Assembly: GCA_022565695.1 (NCBI GenBank) | Contig: JAIUME010000003.1 | Coordinates: 269,209 to 333,208 of the forward strand | DNA length: 64,000 nt | Direction of reading: 5' to 3' | Source of the DNA: Alcanivorax sp. | Lineage (GTDB): Bacteria > Pseudomonadota > Gammaproteobacteria > Pseudomonadales > Alcanivoracaceae | In this document: positions 11,154 through 20,789 of the stretch, in pieces | Layout of the letters: the number at the start of each line of letters is the position of its first letter | How positions within the stretch are numbered: position 1 is the stretch's first letter | Translations under genes and position numbers: made by a program | The notes under the pieces: generated by a model | What the model was told of the DNA's origin: nothing | The model's database searches: none | Seen by the model: only the letters and a program-made list of their open reading frames with translations

Positions 11154-11168
11154 ATTCCATTTGGGAAT
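11154..11168. promoter_or_regulatory. Candidate LysR-type operator in the lysR-leuC intergenic region
   Basis: ATTCCATTTGGGAAT: perfect 5-bp inverted arms ATTCC/GGAAT around ATTTG, with T and A at the T-N11-A positions (11155 and 11167). It sits 22 bases from the LysR start and 88 from leuC, followed by an AT-rich stretch (TAATAT at 11181-11186) that could be the leuC -10 region. Binding by the adjacent LysR protein is inferred from position and symmetry. Confidence 0.55.
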
Positions 11169-11255
11169 CCTAAAGATAAATAATATGAATTGGATTTATA
11201 GATGGCAAGGCCCTAAGCTGACCCCTGTGAATCGGCTATCGCCCGGGAGTCAGAG

Positions 11256-12677
11256 ATGGCAGGCAAGACACTTTACGACAAACTCTGGGATGCGCACCTT
11301 GTCACCGAGCGGGATGACGGGTCAGCGCTGATCTATATCGATCGTCAGATCATCCATGAGGTCACATCGCCTCAGGCCTTTGAAGGCCTGCGCCTGGCCG
11401 GGCGCCAGCCCTGGCGCGTGGGTGCGAACTTCGCCACGCTCGACCACAACGTGCCCACCACGCCGTTTCGTAACGCATCGGAAATCGTGGATGACACCTC
11501 CCGTATTCAGGTGCAGACCCTCGAGGATAACACCCGCAGTTTTGGTATCCGGGAGTTCGGTATCGGCGACGTGCGCCAGGGCATCGTGCATGTCATGGCG
11601 CCGGAGCAGGGTGCTGTCTTGCCGGGCATGACAGTGGTATGCGGCGATTCCCATACCTCCACCAACGGTGCCCTGGGCTGTCTCGCCCACGGCATAGGCA
11701 CCAGCGAAGTCGAGCATGTACTGGCGACGCAGTGCCTGGTGGCCAAGAAGATGAAGAACATGCAGGTGCGCGTCGAGGGCGAGCTCGGCCCTGGCGTGAC
11801 CGCCAAGGACGTGGTGCTGCATATCATCGGGGTCATCGGGACCGCCGGTGGTAACGGTCATGCCCTTGAGTTTGCCGGCAGTGCCATCGAGTCGCTGTCC
11901 ATGGAAGGCCGCATGACGATCTGCAACATGTCCATCGAGGCTGGCGCGCGGGCCGGGATGGTCGCGGTGGATGACAAGACCATCGCCTATTGCAAAGGTC
12001 GGCCATTTTCCCCGAGCGACGCCCAGTGGGAGGCGGCGGTGGCCTACTGGCGCACCCTGCGCTCCGATGATGATGCGGTCTTCGACACCCTGGTCGAGAT
12101 TGATGCGGCGGATATCCAGCCTCAGGTGTCCTGGGGTACGTCGCCGGAAATGGTATTGCCGGTAGATGCAACCCTGCCGGACCCGGCCAGCGAAGCCGAC
12201 GCCGTGAAACGCTCAGGCATGTTGCGGGCCTATGAATACATGGGTCTGACACCGGGCATGAAGATCAGTGATATTCATGTGGATCGGGTGTTTATCGGTT
12301 CCTGCACCAATTCCCGCATCGAGGATCTGCGCGCGGCCGCAGAGGTGGCGCGTGGTCGGAAAAAGTCGGATTCCGTGAAACAGGTATTGGTCGTGCCGGG
12401 CTCCGGACTGGTCAAGCGTCAGGCCGAAGAAGAGGGCCTGGACAAGATATTTCTGGATGCGGGTTTCGAGTGGCGCGAGCCGGGTTGTTCCATGTGTCTG
12501 GCCATGAATCCGGACCGGTTGCTGCCGGGCGAACACTGCGCCTCGACGTCGAATCGCAACTTCGAGGGGCGTCAGGGTAACGGCGGCCGCACGCATCTGG
12601 TCAGCCCGGCCATGGCTGCCGCTGCGGCAGTTGCCGGGCATTTTGTCGATATCCGCAGTTTTGCCGGGGAGGCCTGA
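11256..12677 (+). CDS. leuC: 3-isopropylmalate dehydratase large subunit
   Basis: With LeuD it isomerises 2-isopropylmalate to 3-isopropylmalate in leucine synthesis. The 473-residue protein is full length and starts [14 protein letters not shown]. The [4Fe-4S] cluster cysteines of the aconitase family are present: [15 protein letters not shown] (about 348-362) and, about 60 residues later, the paired cysteines in [20 protein letters not shown] (about 63-69) and [12 protein letters not shown] (about 131) are also typical. It is the first gene of leuCDB, one base from leuD. Confidence 0.98.
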   Translation: MAGKTLYDKLWDAHLVTERDDGSALIYIDRQIIHEVTSPQAFEGLRLAGRQPWRVGANFATLDHNVPTTPFRNASEIVDDTSRIQVQTLEDNTRSFGIREFGIGDVRQGIVHVMAPEQGAVLPGMTVVCGDSHTSTNGALGCLAHGIGTSEVEHVLATQCLVAKKMKNMQVRVEGELGPGVTAKDVVLHIIGVIGTAGGNGHALEFAGSAIESLSMEGRMTICNMSIEAGARAGMVAVDDKTIAYCKGRPFSPSDAQWEAAVAYWRTLRSDDDAVFDTLVEIDAADIQPQVSWGTSPEMVLPVDATLPDPASEADAVKRSGMLRAYEYMGLTPGMKISDIHVDRVFIGSCTNSRIEDLRAAAEVARGRKKSDSVKQVLVVPGSGLVKRQAEEEGLDKIFLDAGFEWREPGCSMCLAMNPDRLLPGEHCASTSNRNFEGRQGNGGRTHLVSPAMAAAAAVAGHFVDIRSFAGEA

Positions 12678-12678
12678 G

Positions 12679-13323
12679 ATGATGGACAAGTTCACGACAC
12701 TCGAAGGCCGCGTAGCGCCGCTTGATCGCGCCAACGTGGATACGGACCAGATCATTCCGAAACAGTTTCTCAAATCCATCAAGCGCACCGGATTTGGCCC
12801 CAATCTGTTTGATGAATGGCGCTATCTGGATGAGGGGCAGCCTGGCCGGGATAACAGCCAGCGACCCCTTAACAAGGAATTTGTGCTCAATCAGCCCCGC
12901 TATCAGGGCGCACAAATCCTGTTGACCCGGCGTAACTTCGGTTGCGGGTCAAGCCGGGAGCACGCGCCCTGGGCGCTGCTGGACTACGGTTTCCGCGCGA
13001 TCATCGCGCCGAGCTTTGCGGATATTTTCTTCAACAACTGCTTCAAGAATGGCGTGCTGCCCATCGTGCTGCCCGAAGAGGTGATTGATGCATTGTTCCG
13101 TGACGTTGTGGCGTCTGAGGGTTACACCCTCAAGGTCGATCTGGCCGGTCAGTATGTCGAGCGGCCTGATGGTGAACGGTTGGCGTTCGAGGTGGACCCG
13201 TTCCGCAAGCATTGTCTGTTGAACGGCCTGGATGATATTGGCCTGACGCTTCAGGATGCGGACGCCATTCACGCCTACGAGGCCGCGCGCCAGAAAAAAG
13301 AGCCCTGGGTCTTTGTGGAATAA
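12679..13323 (+). CDS. leuD: 3-isopropylmalate dehydratase small subunit
   Basis: The swivel-domain partner of LeuC. Length is 214 residues, normal for the family. [18 protein letters not shown] near the N-terminus and [16 protein letters not shown] (about 82) are the hallmark segments. The start is ATG 12679 or the adjacent ATG 12682, directly after the leuC stop codon, with GGGGAGG just upstream inside leuC. The frame is open further upstream, but that part lies inside leuC. Confidence 0.97.
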   Translation: MMDKFTTLEGRVAPLDRANVDTDQIIPKQFLKSIKRTGFGPNLFDEWRYLDEGQPGRDNSQRPLNKEFVLNQPRYQGAQILLTRRNFGCGSSREHAPWALLDYGFRAIIAPSFADIFFNNCFKNGVLPIVLPEEVIDALFRDVVASEGYTLKVDLAGQYVERPDGERLAFEVDPFRKHCLLNGLDDIGLTLQDADAIHAYEAARQKKEPWVFVE

Positions 13324-13330
13324 TCGAAAA

Positions 13331-13375
13331 ATGGAACGGACAGAAATGGAACAGGCAGAAATGGAACAGACAGTG
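13331..13375 (+). repeat. 15-bp tandem repeat, three copies, each carrying an ATG, at the start of leuB
   Basis: Units atggaacggacagaa (13331-13345), atggaacaggcagaa (13346-13360) and atggaacagacagtg (13361-13375). The unit length is a multiple of three, so the three ATGs at 13331, 13346 and 13361 are all in frame with leuB and encode [15 protein letters not shown]. Confidence 0.95.
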
Positions 13376-14461
13376 CACCAGACAGCAACGAAGCAGATTC
13401 TGATCATGCCCGGTGATGGTATCGGGCCCGAGATCGTGGCCGAAGCGGTCAAGGTATTGGACGTGGCGAAGCAGCGATTCGGCCTGGATATTGCCACGGA
13501 CGAGGCGCTGGTGGGTGGTGCTGCCTACGACGCCCACGGTGATCCATTGCCGGAGGTGTCGCTGGAAAAAGCGCGCGCGGCGGATGCGATTCTGTTTGGC
13601 TCGATTGGTGGTCCGAAATGGGACAGCATTGAGCGCGACAAGCGCCCCGAGCGCGGGCTGCTGCGCCTGCGTGCGGCTCTGGGTCTGTTTGCCAATCTGC
13701 GTCCTGCATTGTTGTTCCCGCAACTGGCGGATGCATCCAGCCTGAAACCGGAAGTGGTCAGTGGTCTGGATATTCTGATCGTGCGCGAGCTGACTGGCGG
13801 CATCTATTTCGGCCAGCCACGCGGTATCCGTGAAGAAAACGGAGAACGTGTCGGCTTCAACACGGACGTATACAGCGAAAGTGAAATTCGCCGTATCGGC
13901 CGGGTTGCTTTTGATCTCGCCATGGCCCGTGGCAAGCGATTGTGCTCGGTTGACAAAGCCAACGTGCTGGAGGTGACCGAGCTGTGGAAAGAGGTCATGA
14001 CAGACCTGTCTGCTGAGTACCCCGAGGTCGAGTTGTCGCATATGTATGTGGACAATGCGGCCATGCAGCTGGTGCGTGCGCCGAAGCAGTTTGACGTGCT
14101 GGTGACCGGCAATCTGTTCGGCGACATTCTGTCTGACGAAGCGGCGATGCTGACCGGGTCTATCGGCATGTTGCCGTCTGCGTCGCTGGACCAGGCGCGC
14201 AAGGGGCTTTACGAGCCGTGTCATGGTTCGGCACCGGATATTGCCGGGCAGGGTATTGCCAATCCGCTGGCGACCATCTTGTCACTGGCCATGCTGCTGC
14301 GTTACAGCCTGGATCGTGGTGATGTGGCGCAAGCCATCGAAGCGGCAGTAGAGGCAGTGCTCGAACAGGGCCTGCGCACCGCTGATATCCATACAGAGGG
14401 TTGCCGCAAGGTCAGCACCGCAGAGATGGGTGACGCAGTGGCCCAGGCGCTTTCAAGCTGA
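13331..14461 (+). CDS. leuB: 3-isopropylmalate dehydrogenase
   Basis: Oxidises and decarboxylates 3-isopropylmalate to 2-oxoisocaproate with NAD+. From ATG 13331 it has 376 residues; the conserved core starts only at [15 protein letters not shown] (about residue 21), so the first 15-20 residues are an extra tail encoded by the 15-bp repeats. Family features: [28 protein letters not shown], the substrate lysine/aspartate region [13 protein letters not shown], and [16 protein letters not shown] near the C-terminus with the NAD-binding residues. Three in-frame ATGs are possible starts and none has a strong ribosome binding site; 13361 gives the length closest to other LeuB proteins. It is the third gene of leuCDB, seven bases after leuD. 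Confidence 0.96.
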   Translation: MERTEMEQAEMEQTVHQTATKQILIMPGDGIGPEIVAEAVKVLDVAKQRFGLDIATDEALVGGAAYDAHGDPLPEVSLEKARAADAILFGSIGGPKWDSIERDKRPERGLLRLRAALGLFANLRPALLFPQLADASSLKPEVVSGLDILIVRELTGGIYFGQPRGIREENGERVGFNTDVYSESEIRRIGRVAFDLAMARGKRLCSVDKANVLEVTELWKEVMTDLSAEYPEVELSHMYVDNAAMQLVRAPKQFDVLVTGNLFGDILSDEAAMLTGSIGMLPSASLDQARKGLYEPCHGSAPDIAGQGIANPLATILSLAMLLRYSLDRGDVAQAIEAAVEAVLEQGLRTADIHTEGCRKVSTAEMGDAVAQALSS

Positions 14462-14472
14462 AGCTACGCCGA

Positions 14473-14494
14473 TATTACGCTGACATTACGCTGA
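14473..14494 (+). repeat. 11-bp tandem repeat, two copies, between leuB and asd
   Basis: tattacgctga (14473-14483) followed by cattacgctga (14484-14494); the sequence just before (ctacgccga) looks like a decayed third copy. It lies in the 56-base spacer between the leuB stop and asd, upstream of the asd ribosome binding site (GGGAGCGAG). Confidence 0.8.
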
Positions 14495-14517
14495 AATTTT
14501 CCTGACGGGAGCGAGAT

Positions 14518-15633
14518 ATGAAACGAGTCGGATTTGTAGGATGGCGCGGCATGGTGGGCTCAGTGCTCATGGATCGCATGCGCACCGAGAATGATTTTGC
14601 CGATATTGAACCGGTATTCTTCTCCACTTCCCAGACCGGACAGCCCGGCCCCGATGTGGGCAAAGACATTCCGCCGTTAAAAGACGCGCACAGTATTGAT
14701 GAGCTGAAGACGCTGGACGTGATCGTGACCTGCCAGGGCGGTGATTACACCAACGAGGTATTCCCTGCGCTGCGTGAGGCTGGCTGGAAGGGCTACTGGA
14801 TTGATGCGGCGTCAGCACTGCGCATGAAGGACGATGCGATCATCGTCCTGGATCCGGTAAACCGCCGTGTCATTGACGAAGGTGTGCAGGCGGGCGTGCG
14901 CAATTACATTGGCGGCAACTGTACCGTCAGTCTGATGCTCATGGGGTTGGGTGGTCTGTTCAACGCCGGGCTGGTGGAGTGGGCGAGCGCCCAGACCTAT
15001 CAGGCGGCGTCAGGGGCGGGCGCGCAGAATATGCGAGAGCTGATTGCCCAGATGGGCAAGATCAATGCCGACGTGTCCGGGCTTCTGGCGGATCCGCGCA
15101 GCGCCATTCTGGATATCGATACCCAGGTGGCTGCCACCATGCGCGGCGACTTGCCGGTGGACAATTTCGGTCACCCGCTGGCGGGCAGTCTGCTGCCGTG
15201 GATCGACAAGCAGCTGGATAACGGGCAGAGCAAGGAAGAGTGGAAAGCCCAGGTGGAAACCAACAAGATTCTGGGCCGTAGCGCTGATCCTGTTCCGGTG
15301 GATGGTACCTGCGTGCGTATTGGTGCCATGCGCTGCCACAGTCAGGCATTGACCCTGAAACTGAAAAAGGACGTGCCGCTGGACGAGCTGACTGACATGA
15401 TCGGCAGTGCCAATGACTGGGTAAAAGTGGTGCCCAATGAGCGCGAGGTGACGTTGCGCGACCTGACACCGACTGCGGTGACCGGCACACTGACCATCCC
15501 CGTCGGTCGCCTGCGCAAACTGAATATGGGTCCGCAGTATCTGAATGCCTTTACCGTCGGCGATCAGTTACTCTGGGGCGCCGCTGAGCCGCTGCGCCGC
15601 ATGCTGCGTATCCTGCTTGAGCACAATGTATGA
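14518..15633 (+). CDS. asd: Aspartate-semialdehyde dehydrogenase
   Basis: Reduces aspartyl phosphate to aspartate semialdehyde with NADPH, the branch to lysine/diaminopimelate, threonine and methionine. The 371-residue protein matches the gram-negative type: N-terminal [17 protein letters not shown] nucleotide-binding loop, active-site Cys135 in [11 protein letters not shown], and the catalytic histidine region [15 protein letters not shown] (about 262-276). The N-terminus and length agree with the family. It sits between leuB and its paralog usg, as in pseudomonads. Confidence 0.98.
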   Translation: MKRVGFVGWRGMVGSVLMDRMRTENDFADIEPVFFSTSQTGQPGPDVGKDIPPLKDAHSIDELKTLDVIVTCQGGDYTNEVFPALREAGWKGYWIDAASALRMKDDAIIVLDPVNRRVIDEGVQAGVRNYIGGNCTVSLMLMGLGGLFNAGLVEWASAQTYQAASGAGAQNMRELIAQMGKINADVSGLLADPRSAILDIDTQVAATMRGDLPVDNFGHPLAGSLLPWIDKQLDNGQSKEEWKAQVETNKILGRSADPVPVDGTCVRIGAMRCHSQALTLKLKKDVPLDELTDMIGSANDWVKVVPNEREVTLRDLTPTAVTGTLTIPVGRLRKLNMGPQYLNAFTVGDQLLWGAAEPLRRMLRILLEHNV

Positions 15634-15671
15634 AAACCGTTTGAAAGCCGTTTCAACATCAGGAATCCAGC

Positions 15672-16685
15672 ATGAGTCGTCAGTTTGATATCGCCATCGT
15701 CGGTGCCACCGGCCTGGTAGGAGGAATGCTGGTGGAGCTGCTCGCCGCCAGCGATCTGCCGGTGGGAGAGGTCGCGTTGCTGGCCTCGGCGGAGTCTGCC
15801 GGCAAGCGGTTGGCGTTTCGTGGCCGACATCGCAGCACCCAGGCGCTGGATGAGTTCGATTTCAGCACCGTGCAGCTGGCATTTTTTGCTGTGCCCGAAG
15901 CCATTGCCCAGGTACATGCCGAGCGTGCGGCTGAGGCCGGCGCCATCGTCATCGATGTCAGCGGCGCTTTTGCCGCGGACCAGAGCGTGCCGGTGGTGGT
16001 GCCCGAGGTCAACGCAGAGATGCTGACCGACTTTCGCGAGCGCGGCATCATCGCCAGCCCCTCACCGGGCAGTATCCAGTTGGCGATGGTGCTCAAACCT
16101 GTGCTGGACGCCGTCGGGCTGGGGCAGATCAATGTGACGGTCTGTGAGTCGGTCTCCGAAGCAGGGCGACCGGGGGTGGATGAACTGGCCTCCCAGACTG
16201 CCCGGCTGCTCAACGGGCAGAATCCGGAGCCGAAGCTGTTCAGCCAGCAGATTGCCTTCAATGCCTTGCCGCAGACCGGCGCGGTGCTGGAGAGCGGTGC
16301 ATCGCGTTCGGAAGTCAGGCTGGCGCTGGAAACCATGCGTGTGCTGGGCGAGCCCGGCTTGCGGATCAATGCGACCTGCCTCAGATTGCCGGTATTCTTC
16401 GGCACATCACTGGTGGTGCAGCTGGAGACCGGGCAGCCGCTGGATGCTGGCCAGGCGGTGGCGTTGCTTGAATCCGCGCCCGGCCTGGTGGTTGTCGAGC
16501 GGCCGGAAGGGGCGACCCTGATCGGCGATGCGCTGGGTCATGATGCAGTATGGGTCAGCCGGGTGAGGGCAGATCTGTCACGTGAACAGGGCCTGAATCT
16601 GTGTCTGGTCACGGATAACCTGCGCAAAGGGGCCGCGCTCAACTGTGTACAAATTGCCGAATTATTGATAAAAGACCATCTGTGA
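15672..16685 (+). CDS. usg: Usg-like aspartate-semialdehyde dehydrogenase homolog, probably not an active ASADH
   Basis: A 337-residue paralog of Asd next to it. The nucleotide-binding start IAIVGATGLVGGML is intact, but the segment that should hold the catalytic cysteine (NPNCST in active enzymes) reads ASPSPGSIQ (residues 128-136), with no cysteine. That is the character of the USG-1/Usg group found before truA or fimV in gammaproteobacteria, whose function is unknown. It is most likely not a functional semialdehyde dehydrogenase. It is followed by 175 bases and then fimV. Confidence 0.85.
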   Translation: MSRQFDIAIVGATGLVGGMLVELLAASDLPVGEVALLASAESAGKRLAFRGRHRSTQALDEFDFSTVQLAFFAVPEAIAQVHAERAAEAGAIVIDVSGAFAADQSVPVVVPEVNAEMLTDFRERGIIASPSPGSIQLAMVLKPVLDAVGLGQINVTVCESVSEAGRPGVDELASQTARLLNGQNPEPKLFSQQIAFNALPQTGAVLESGASRSEVRLALETMRVLGEPGLRINATCLRLPVFFGTSLVVQLETGQPLDAGQAVALLESAPGLVVVERPEGATLIGDALGHDAVWVSRVRADLSREQGLNLCLVTDNLRKGAALNCVQIAELLIKDHL

Positions 16686-16860
16686 TGGATACTTACTGGC
16701 AATATGTGACACAGTTTCTAGGTTTGTACAGGTCGCCAGTGCACAATGTCTGAGCCGGCCTGAGGCTGGGCACAGTATGTCATGAATCCCTTCCGGGGGC
16801 CGTCAGGCAGGCGAAACTGCCGGTCTGCGGTGGGAGGCATAATAAATAAAGGGTTCAACC

Positions 16861-19785
16861 ATGTTGCGAAGACTTGGGATCGGCTTTACCGCGTTGGCAT
16901 TGTTGTGGCCTGGCATGGCGGCGGCACTGGGAGTGGGGGATTATTCACTCAACTCCTATCTGAACCAGCCTCTGGACATGGAAGTCACGCTGCGTGACAC
17001 CCGTGGGCTGAACGAAGAGCAGCTGCTGGTCAGCCTGGCGTCTGATCGCGATTTCGCCATGGCGGGGATCGATCGCCAGTCCATGCACAGCGAACTGCGC
17101 TTCGACGTCACGATCAACGAGGATGGCAGTGGCCTGGTGCGTATTACCACCCGCCAGCCGGTGCGCGAACCCTATCTGAACTTCCTGGTGGAATATCTGT
17201 GGCCCACGGGGCGCATGCTGCGCGATTACACGGTGCTGCTTGATCCCCCCAGCTACGCTGCGGACCGTCGCAGCACGCCGGCTGCCCCGGCGACGAGCGC
17301 GCCTGCCAGACGTGATCCGACACCGGCTGCGCCGCCGCGCCCGCCCGCTGAGGCGCCCCGGGAACCCGCCCGCGTGGCCACCCAGGATCGCCCACGCCAG
17401 CCACAGACCGCTGCGGCCGACAGCGGCCCGCGTAGCACCCATACCGTACGCTCTTCTGACACCATGTGGCGCATAGCCCGTGATAACCGGCCCTCCAGCA
17501 GCGTGTCGGTCCAGCAGATGATGGTGGTGATTCAGGAGATGAATCCTGATGCCTTCATCAATGACAACGTTAACCTGGTCCGGGAGGGCGCGGTACTGCG
17601 CCTGCCCACCGAACAGGAAGTACGTGCCACCAGCACCCGTGATGCACTGGCATCGGTTGCAGACCAGAATCGCCAGTGGCGAGAAATGTTGCAGGCTCGC
17701 GGCATCGAAGTGCCCGGTCGCCAGCAACTGGACGGCACGCCAAGAACGATCGAAAGCGGTGTCGCGACAACGCGGCCGGATCAGGGTCAGGTGCGCCTGG
17801 TGGCGCCGGAGTCGGAAGGCACCGGTACCGGGACTGGCGCAGGCTCGGCCCGTGAAGGCGATAGCGCGGCGCTGCAGAATGAACTGGCGATCCGCGACGA
17901 GAATCTCGACCAGTTGCGCCGTGAAAACCGTGAACTGGCAGATCGGCTGAGCGACCTGGAAGGGCAGGTGGACACCAGCGAGCAGATCCTCAGCTTGCGC
18001 AATGACCAGATTACCCGTCTTCAGGATGAGCTGCGCCGTCTGCGTGAGGAGCGCGGCATCGAGATCGAGGACGACAGCCTGCTGGCCCCGGTACCCCGGC
18101 TTGCTGATGAGGATGATGACAGTACGCCAGCTGGCGAACAGGCTGGCGCCGAGCGCACCGCGCAGGACGATGATGCCGAAGACGATACTGTGGTTGCCGC
18201 GCCCGGCGGCCCCGCCGCGATAGAGGGCGATGCGCCGCCACCTCGGCCAGAGCCGCTGCCGCCAGCGCCGGCGCAGCCGTCGCTGATGGATTCCCTGTTG
18301 GGCAACCCGTTGTTGCTCGCCGGAGCCGCAGGTCTCCTGTTGTTGCTGGTACTGCTTGCCGTGGTGGCGCGCCGTCGCCAGCAGGCGGCAGCCGCAGCTG
18401 AAGAGGAAGAGTACGAGGAATATGAGGAAGGCGAGGCCTTCGGTGATGACGATGATTTCCTGCCGCCGCTGAGCAATGCCGACGAGGATGATGTATTCGG
18501 TGCTGACGGCCCCATGGGTGATGAAGCGCCGATGCAACAGCCTGGCCAGGACCCTGTGGAGCAGGTCGAGGTCTTCATGGCCTATGGCCAGTATCCTCAG
18601 GCGCTGAGCCACCTGCGCAGTGCGATCAATGCAGAGCCGGGGCGTATTGACCTGAAGAAGCGCTTGCTGGATGTGCTGGTCGAGAGCAACGACGAAGCTG
18701 CCTTCGAGCAGGAAGCCACCAAATTGAGCGGCCTTGACCGCGACCTTGATCAGCACATTGCCGCGCTGCGTCCTCGCTTGCACGGTGGCGCGGCGTCGCA
18801 GGAAGACGACGATCTGTCGTTCGATGATCTGGCTATGGATCTGACCGCCGAGCCGACTGTACAGAATGCTCAGCCTGCAGCGGCTGCTGATGATGAAGAA
18901 GAGCTGTCCCTGGATTTCACGGATGCCGGAAGCGACGACTCTTTCGAAACCCTGACGCTCGACGAGGGTGGCAGCGGCGATGAAAGTGGCCTGGATGATC
19001 TGGGCGACTTCGATCTCGAGCTGCCTGATGCCGGGGAAGAGACGCCCGCGGCCTCCGCGTCGGCGACCAGTGCCCCGGTTGCCAACAACCGTTATTCGCT
19101 GAATGAAGTGGATGATCTGTCAGAAGACGAAGTCTCCGCGAGCCTCGGTGCTAATTCGTTGCTGGAGCTGGATAGCGATGCCGGTACGCTGGATGAAGCG
19201 GATATGGATTTTGGCGAGCTGAAGCTGGACGACGTCAGCGACGAGTTCTCCGGCGTAGACAGCGGCCCGGCAACGGTCGACGAGGATGATCTCGATCTGT
19301 CCCTGGATGATCTGGATCTCGGCACACCGTCGGATAGCCGCAGCCTGCAGGACGACGACCTCGAACTGACGCTGGATGATATTGATCTGGACGGCGCCGA
19401 CGACGGTGGCCTGCGTGATGTGGCGCTGACTGACAGTTCGCCGGCCGAGGCGGGGCTGGATGATATTGCACTGGATGATCTGTCGCTGGATGCCGAGCCG
19501 CAGCCAGAAGCGGCCCCGGCCCCAACACCGGCGCCAGCACCAGCACCAGCAGTTGTGGCGCCACCCGCCGCAGCCAGCTTGCCGGATGATGCCGGTCTGG
19601 GCGATGACGATGATTTCGACTTCCTCGGGGAGACGGACGAAAACGCGACCAAACTGGATCTTGCCCGTGCCTACATCGACATGGGTGATACGGAAGGCGC
19701 GCGGGATATCCTGAACGAAGTGGTTTCCGAAGGTAATGATCAACAGCAATCGGAAGCCCGGGAGCTGCTCAGTCAGGTGGGCTGA
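16861..19785 (+). CDS. fimV: FimV, LysM-containing inner-membrane hub protein for type IV pili and polarity
   Basis: A large protein of 974 residues. Order of parts: signal peptide (residues 1 to about 22, ending AAALG); FimV N-terminal domain (about 23-130, GVGDYSLNSYLNQPLDMEV); a Pro/Ala-rich linker; a LysM peptidoglycan-binding domain (about 194-258, HTVRSSDTMWRIA); a coiled coil (about 337-400); one membrane helix (about 483-506); and a very acidic cytoplasmic part with repeated LDLDDLDL-type motifs (about 620-900). It ends in the conserved C-terminal FimV/TPR domain (about 930-974, LDLARAYIDMGDTEGARDIL). FimV in Pseudomonas supports twitching, secretin assembly and cAMP signalling. The location before truA is conserved. 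Copies of the acidic repeat make the length variable between species. Confidence 0.96.
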   Translation: MLRRLGIGFTALALLWPGMAAALGVGDYSLNSYLNQPLDMEVTLRDTRGLNEEQLLVSLASDRDFAMAGIDRQSMHSELRFDVTINEDGSGLVRITTRQPVREPYLNFLVEYLWPTGRMLRDYTVLLDPPSYAADRRSTPAAPATSAPARRDPTPAAPPRPPAEAPREPARVATQDRPRQPQTAAADSGPRSTHTVRSSDTMWRIARDNRPSSSVSVQQMMVVIQEMNPDAFINDNVNLVREGAVLRLPTEQEVRATSTRDALASVADQNRQWREMLQARGIEVPGRQQLDGTPRTIESGVATTRPDQGQVRLVAPESEGTGTGTGAGSAREGDSAALQNELAIRDENLDQLRRENRELADRLSDLEGQVDTSEQILSLRNDQITRLQDELRRLREERGIEIEDDSLLAPVPRLADEDDDSTPAGEQAGAERTAQDDDAEDDTVVAAPGGPAAIEGDAPPPRPEPLPPAPAQPSLMDSLLGNPLLLAGAAGLLLLLVLLAVVARRRQQAAAAAEEEEYEEYEEGEAFGDDDDFLPPLSNADEDDVFGADGPMGDEAPMQQPGQDPVEQVEVFMAYGQYPQALSHLRSAINAEPGRIDLKKRLLDVLVESNDEAAFEQEATKLSGLDRDLDQHIAALRPRLHGGAASQEDDDLSFDDLAMDLTAEPTVQNAQPAAAADDEEELSLDFTDAGSDDSFETLTLDEGGSGDESGLDDLGDFDLELPDAGEETPAASASATSAPVANNRYSLNEVDDLSEDEVSASLGANSLLELDSDAGTLDEADMDFGELKLDDVSDEFSGVDSGPATVDEDDLDLSLDDLDLGTPSDSRSLQDDDLELTLDDIDLDGADDGGLRDVALTDSSPAEAGLDDIALDDLSLDAEPQPEAAPAPTPAPAPAPAVVAPPAAASLPDDAGLGDDDDFDFLGETDENATKLDLARAYIDMGDTEGARDILNEVVSEGNDQQQSEARELLSQVG

Positions 19786-19803
19786 CCCCGGACCGGATAT
19801 TTC

Positions 19804-20622
19804 ATGACCCGTATTGCCCTAGGTGTTGAGTACGATGGCAGCCGTTATCACGGCTGGCAGACACAGCAGACAGGTATTGCCTCGGTGCAGCTCGCCGTCG
19901 AGACGGCGCTGGCCCGCGTAGCAGATCACCCGGTGACGGTGAGCTGCGCCGGCCGCACCGATGCCGGGGTGCATGCCACCGGACAAGTCATTCACTTCGA
20001 CACAGATGCCGAACGCAGCGAGCGTGGCTGGGTATTCGGCGCCAACACCAACTTGCCTGCCGATATTGCCATTCGCTGGGCCCGCCCGGTCAGCGAGGCA
20101 TTTCATGCGCGCTTCGGCGCCCGGGCCCGGCGTTACCGTTACGTCATCTATAATCATCCCATCCGCCCGGGTCTGTATAATCGCCAACTGACGTGGAATT
20201 ATCGTCCACTTGATGTTGAGCGAATGCGGGCGGCGCTCCCGGCGTTGCTGGGCACCCATGACTTCACCTCCTATCGCGGCATCCACTGCCAGGCGAAATC
20301 GCCGGTGAAGACGTTGCATCACCTGGCGCTGTACCAGCAAGGCCCGCTGATGGTGCTGGAGGCGGAGGCCAATGCGTTTCTGATGCATATGGTGCGCAAT
20401 ATTGTCGGTGTGCTGATGGCGATTGGGACTGGCAAGGCGGAGCCGGAGTGGGCCGGGCAGGTGCTTGCCGCCCGCGACCGGCGTCAGGGCGGCGTCACGG
20501 CACCGCCGTTCGGTCTGTATCTGGTCAATGTGGATTACGACAGCGCCTTCGGTTTGCCGTCGGAACCGCTGGGCCCGCAGTGGCTGCCAGATGACCTGTC
20601 AGTCTGGTCCCCGGCCAGATAA
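19804..20622 (+). CDS. truA: tRNA pseudouridine(38-40) synthase
   Basis: Converts uridines 38-40 in the anticodon arm of tRNAs to pseudouridine. The 272-residue protein has the catalytic aspartate in CAGRTDAGVHATGQV (about 50-64) and the family opening ALGVEYDGSRYHGWQ; AEANAFLMHMVRNIVG (about 190) is the C-terminal signature. It begins 18 bases after fimV, with the same order as in related genomes. Confidence 0.97.
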   Translation: MTRIALGVEYDGSRYHGWQTQQTGIASVQLAVETALARVADHPVTVSCAGRTDAGVHATGQVIHFDTDAERSERGWVFGANTNLPADIAIRWARPVSEAFHARFGARARRYRYVIYNHPIRPGLYNRQLTWNYRPLDVERMRAALPALLGTHDFTSYRGIHCQAKSPVKTLHHLALYQQGPLMVLEAEANAFLMHMVRNIVGVLMAIGTGKAEPEWAGQVLAARDRRQGGVTAPPFGLYLVNVDYDSAFGLPSEPLGPQWLPDDLSVWSPAR

Positions 20623-20705
20623 ATCAGCCTGGATGGATGAGCGGCTGGCATCGCGCTGACACGGCGCCCTGACCGCTGTCGCTTGACGCGCTGATCATTA
20701 AAATT

Positions 20706-20714
20706 TGCTATACT
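20706..20714 (+). promoter_or_regulatory. Extended -10 promoter candidate for trpF-trpB-trpA
   Basis: TGCTATACT: a TG-n-TATACT extended -10 element. A TTGACG hexamer lies upstream at 20683-20688, but the 20-base spacer is longer than ideal, so the extended -10 would be the main element. It is the only good promoter-like sequence between truA and trpF. Confidence 0.5.
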
Positions 20715-20720
20715 GCGCCA

Positions 20721-20760
20721 CTTGTCAGAGCTCGTCCGAGCTTGTCCGAACTTGTCTAGG
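20721..20760 (+). repeat. 10-bp tandem repeat, four imperfect copies, in the trpF leader
   Basis: cttgtcagag, ctcgtccgag, cttgtccgaa, cttgtctagg: four consecutive 10-bp units starting six bases after the -10 hexamer, so they form the start of the presumed leader RNA. A 10-bp period is close to one helical turn of DNA. No trp leader peptide or attenuator hairpin pair is visible. Confidence 0.85.
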
Positions 20761-20789
20761 CCGCTTCCCAAGCGGGCAGGAGATCTTGT

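Noticed and set aside
15672..16685. A second functional aspartate-semialdehyde dehydrogenase
   Set aside because: The active-site cysteine is replaced.
16945..18783. 612-codon open frame on the minus strand inside fimV
   Set aside because: It is antisense to a clear fimV; no recognisable domain and no ribosome binding site. Long antisense frames are common in GC-rich coding sequence.
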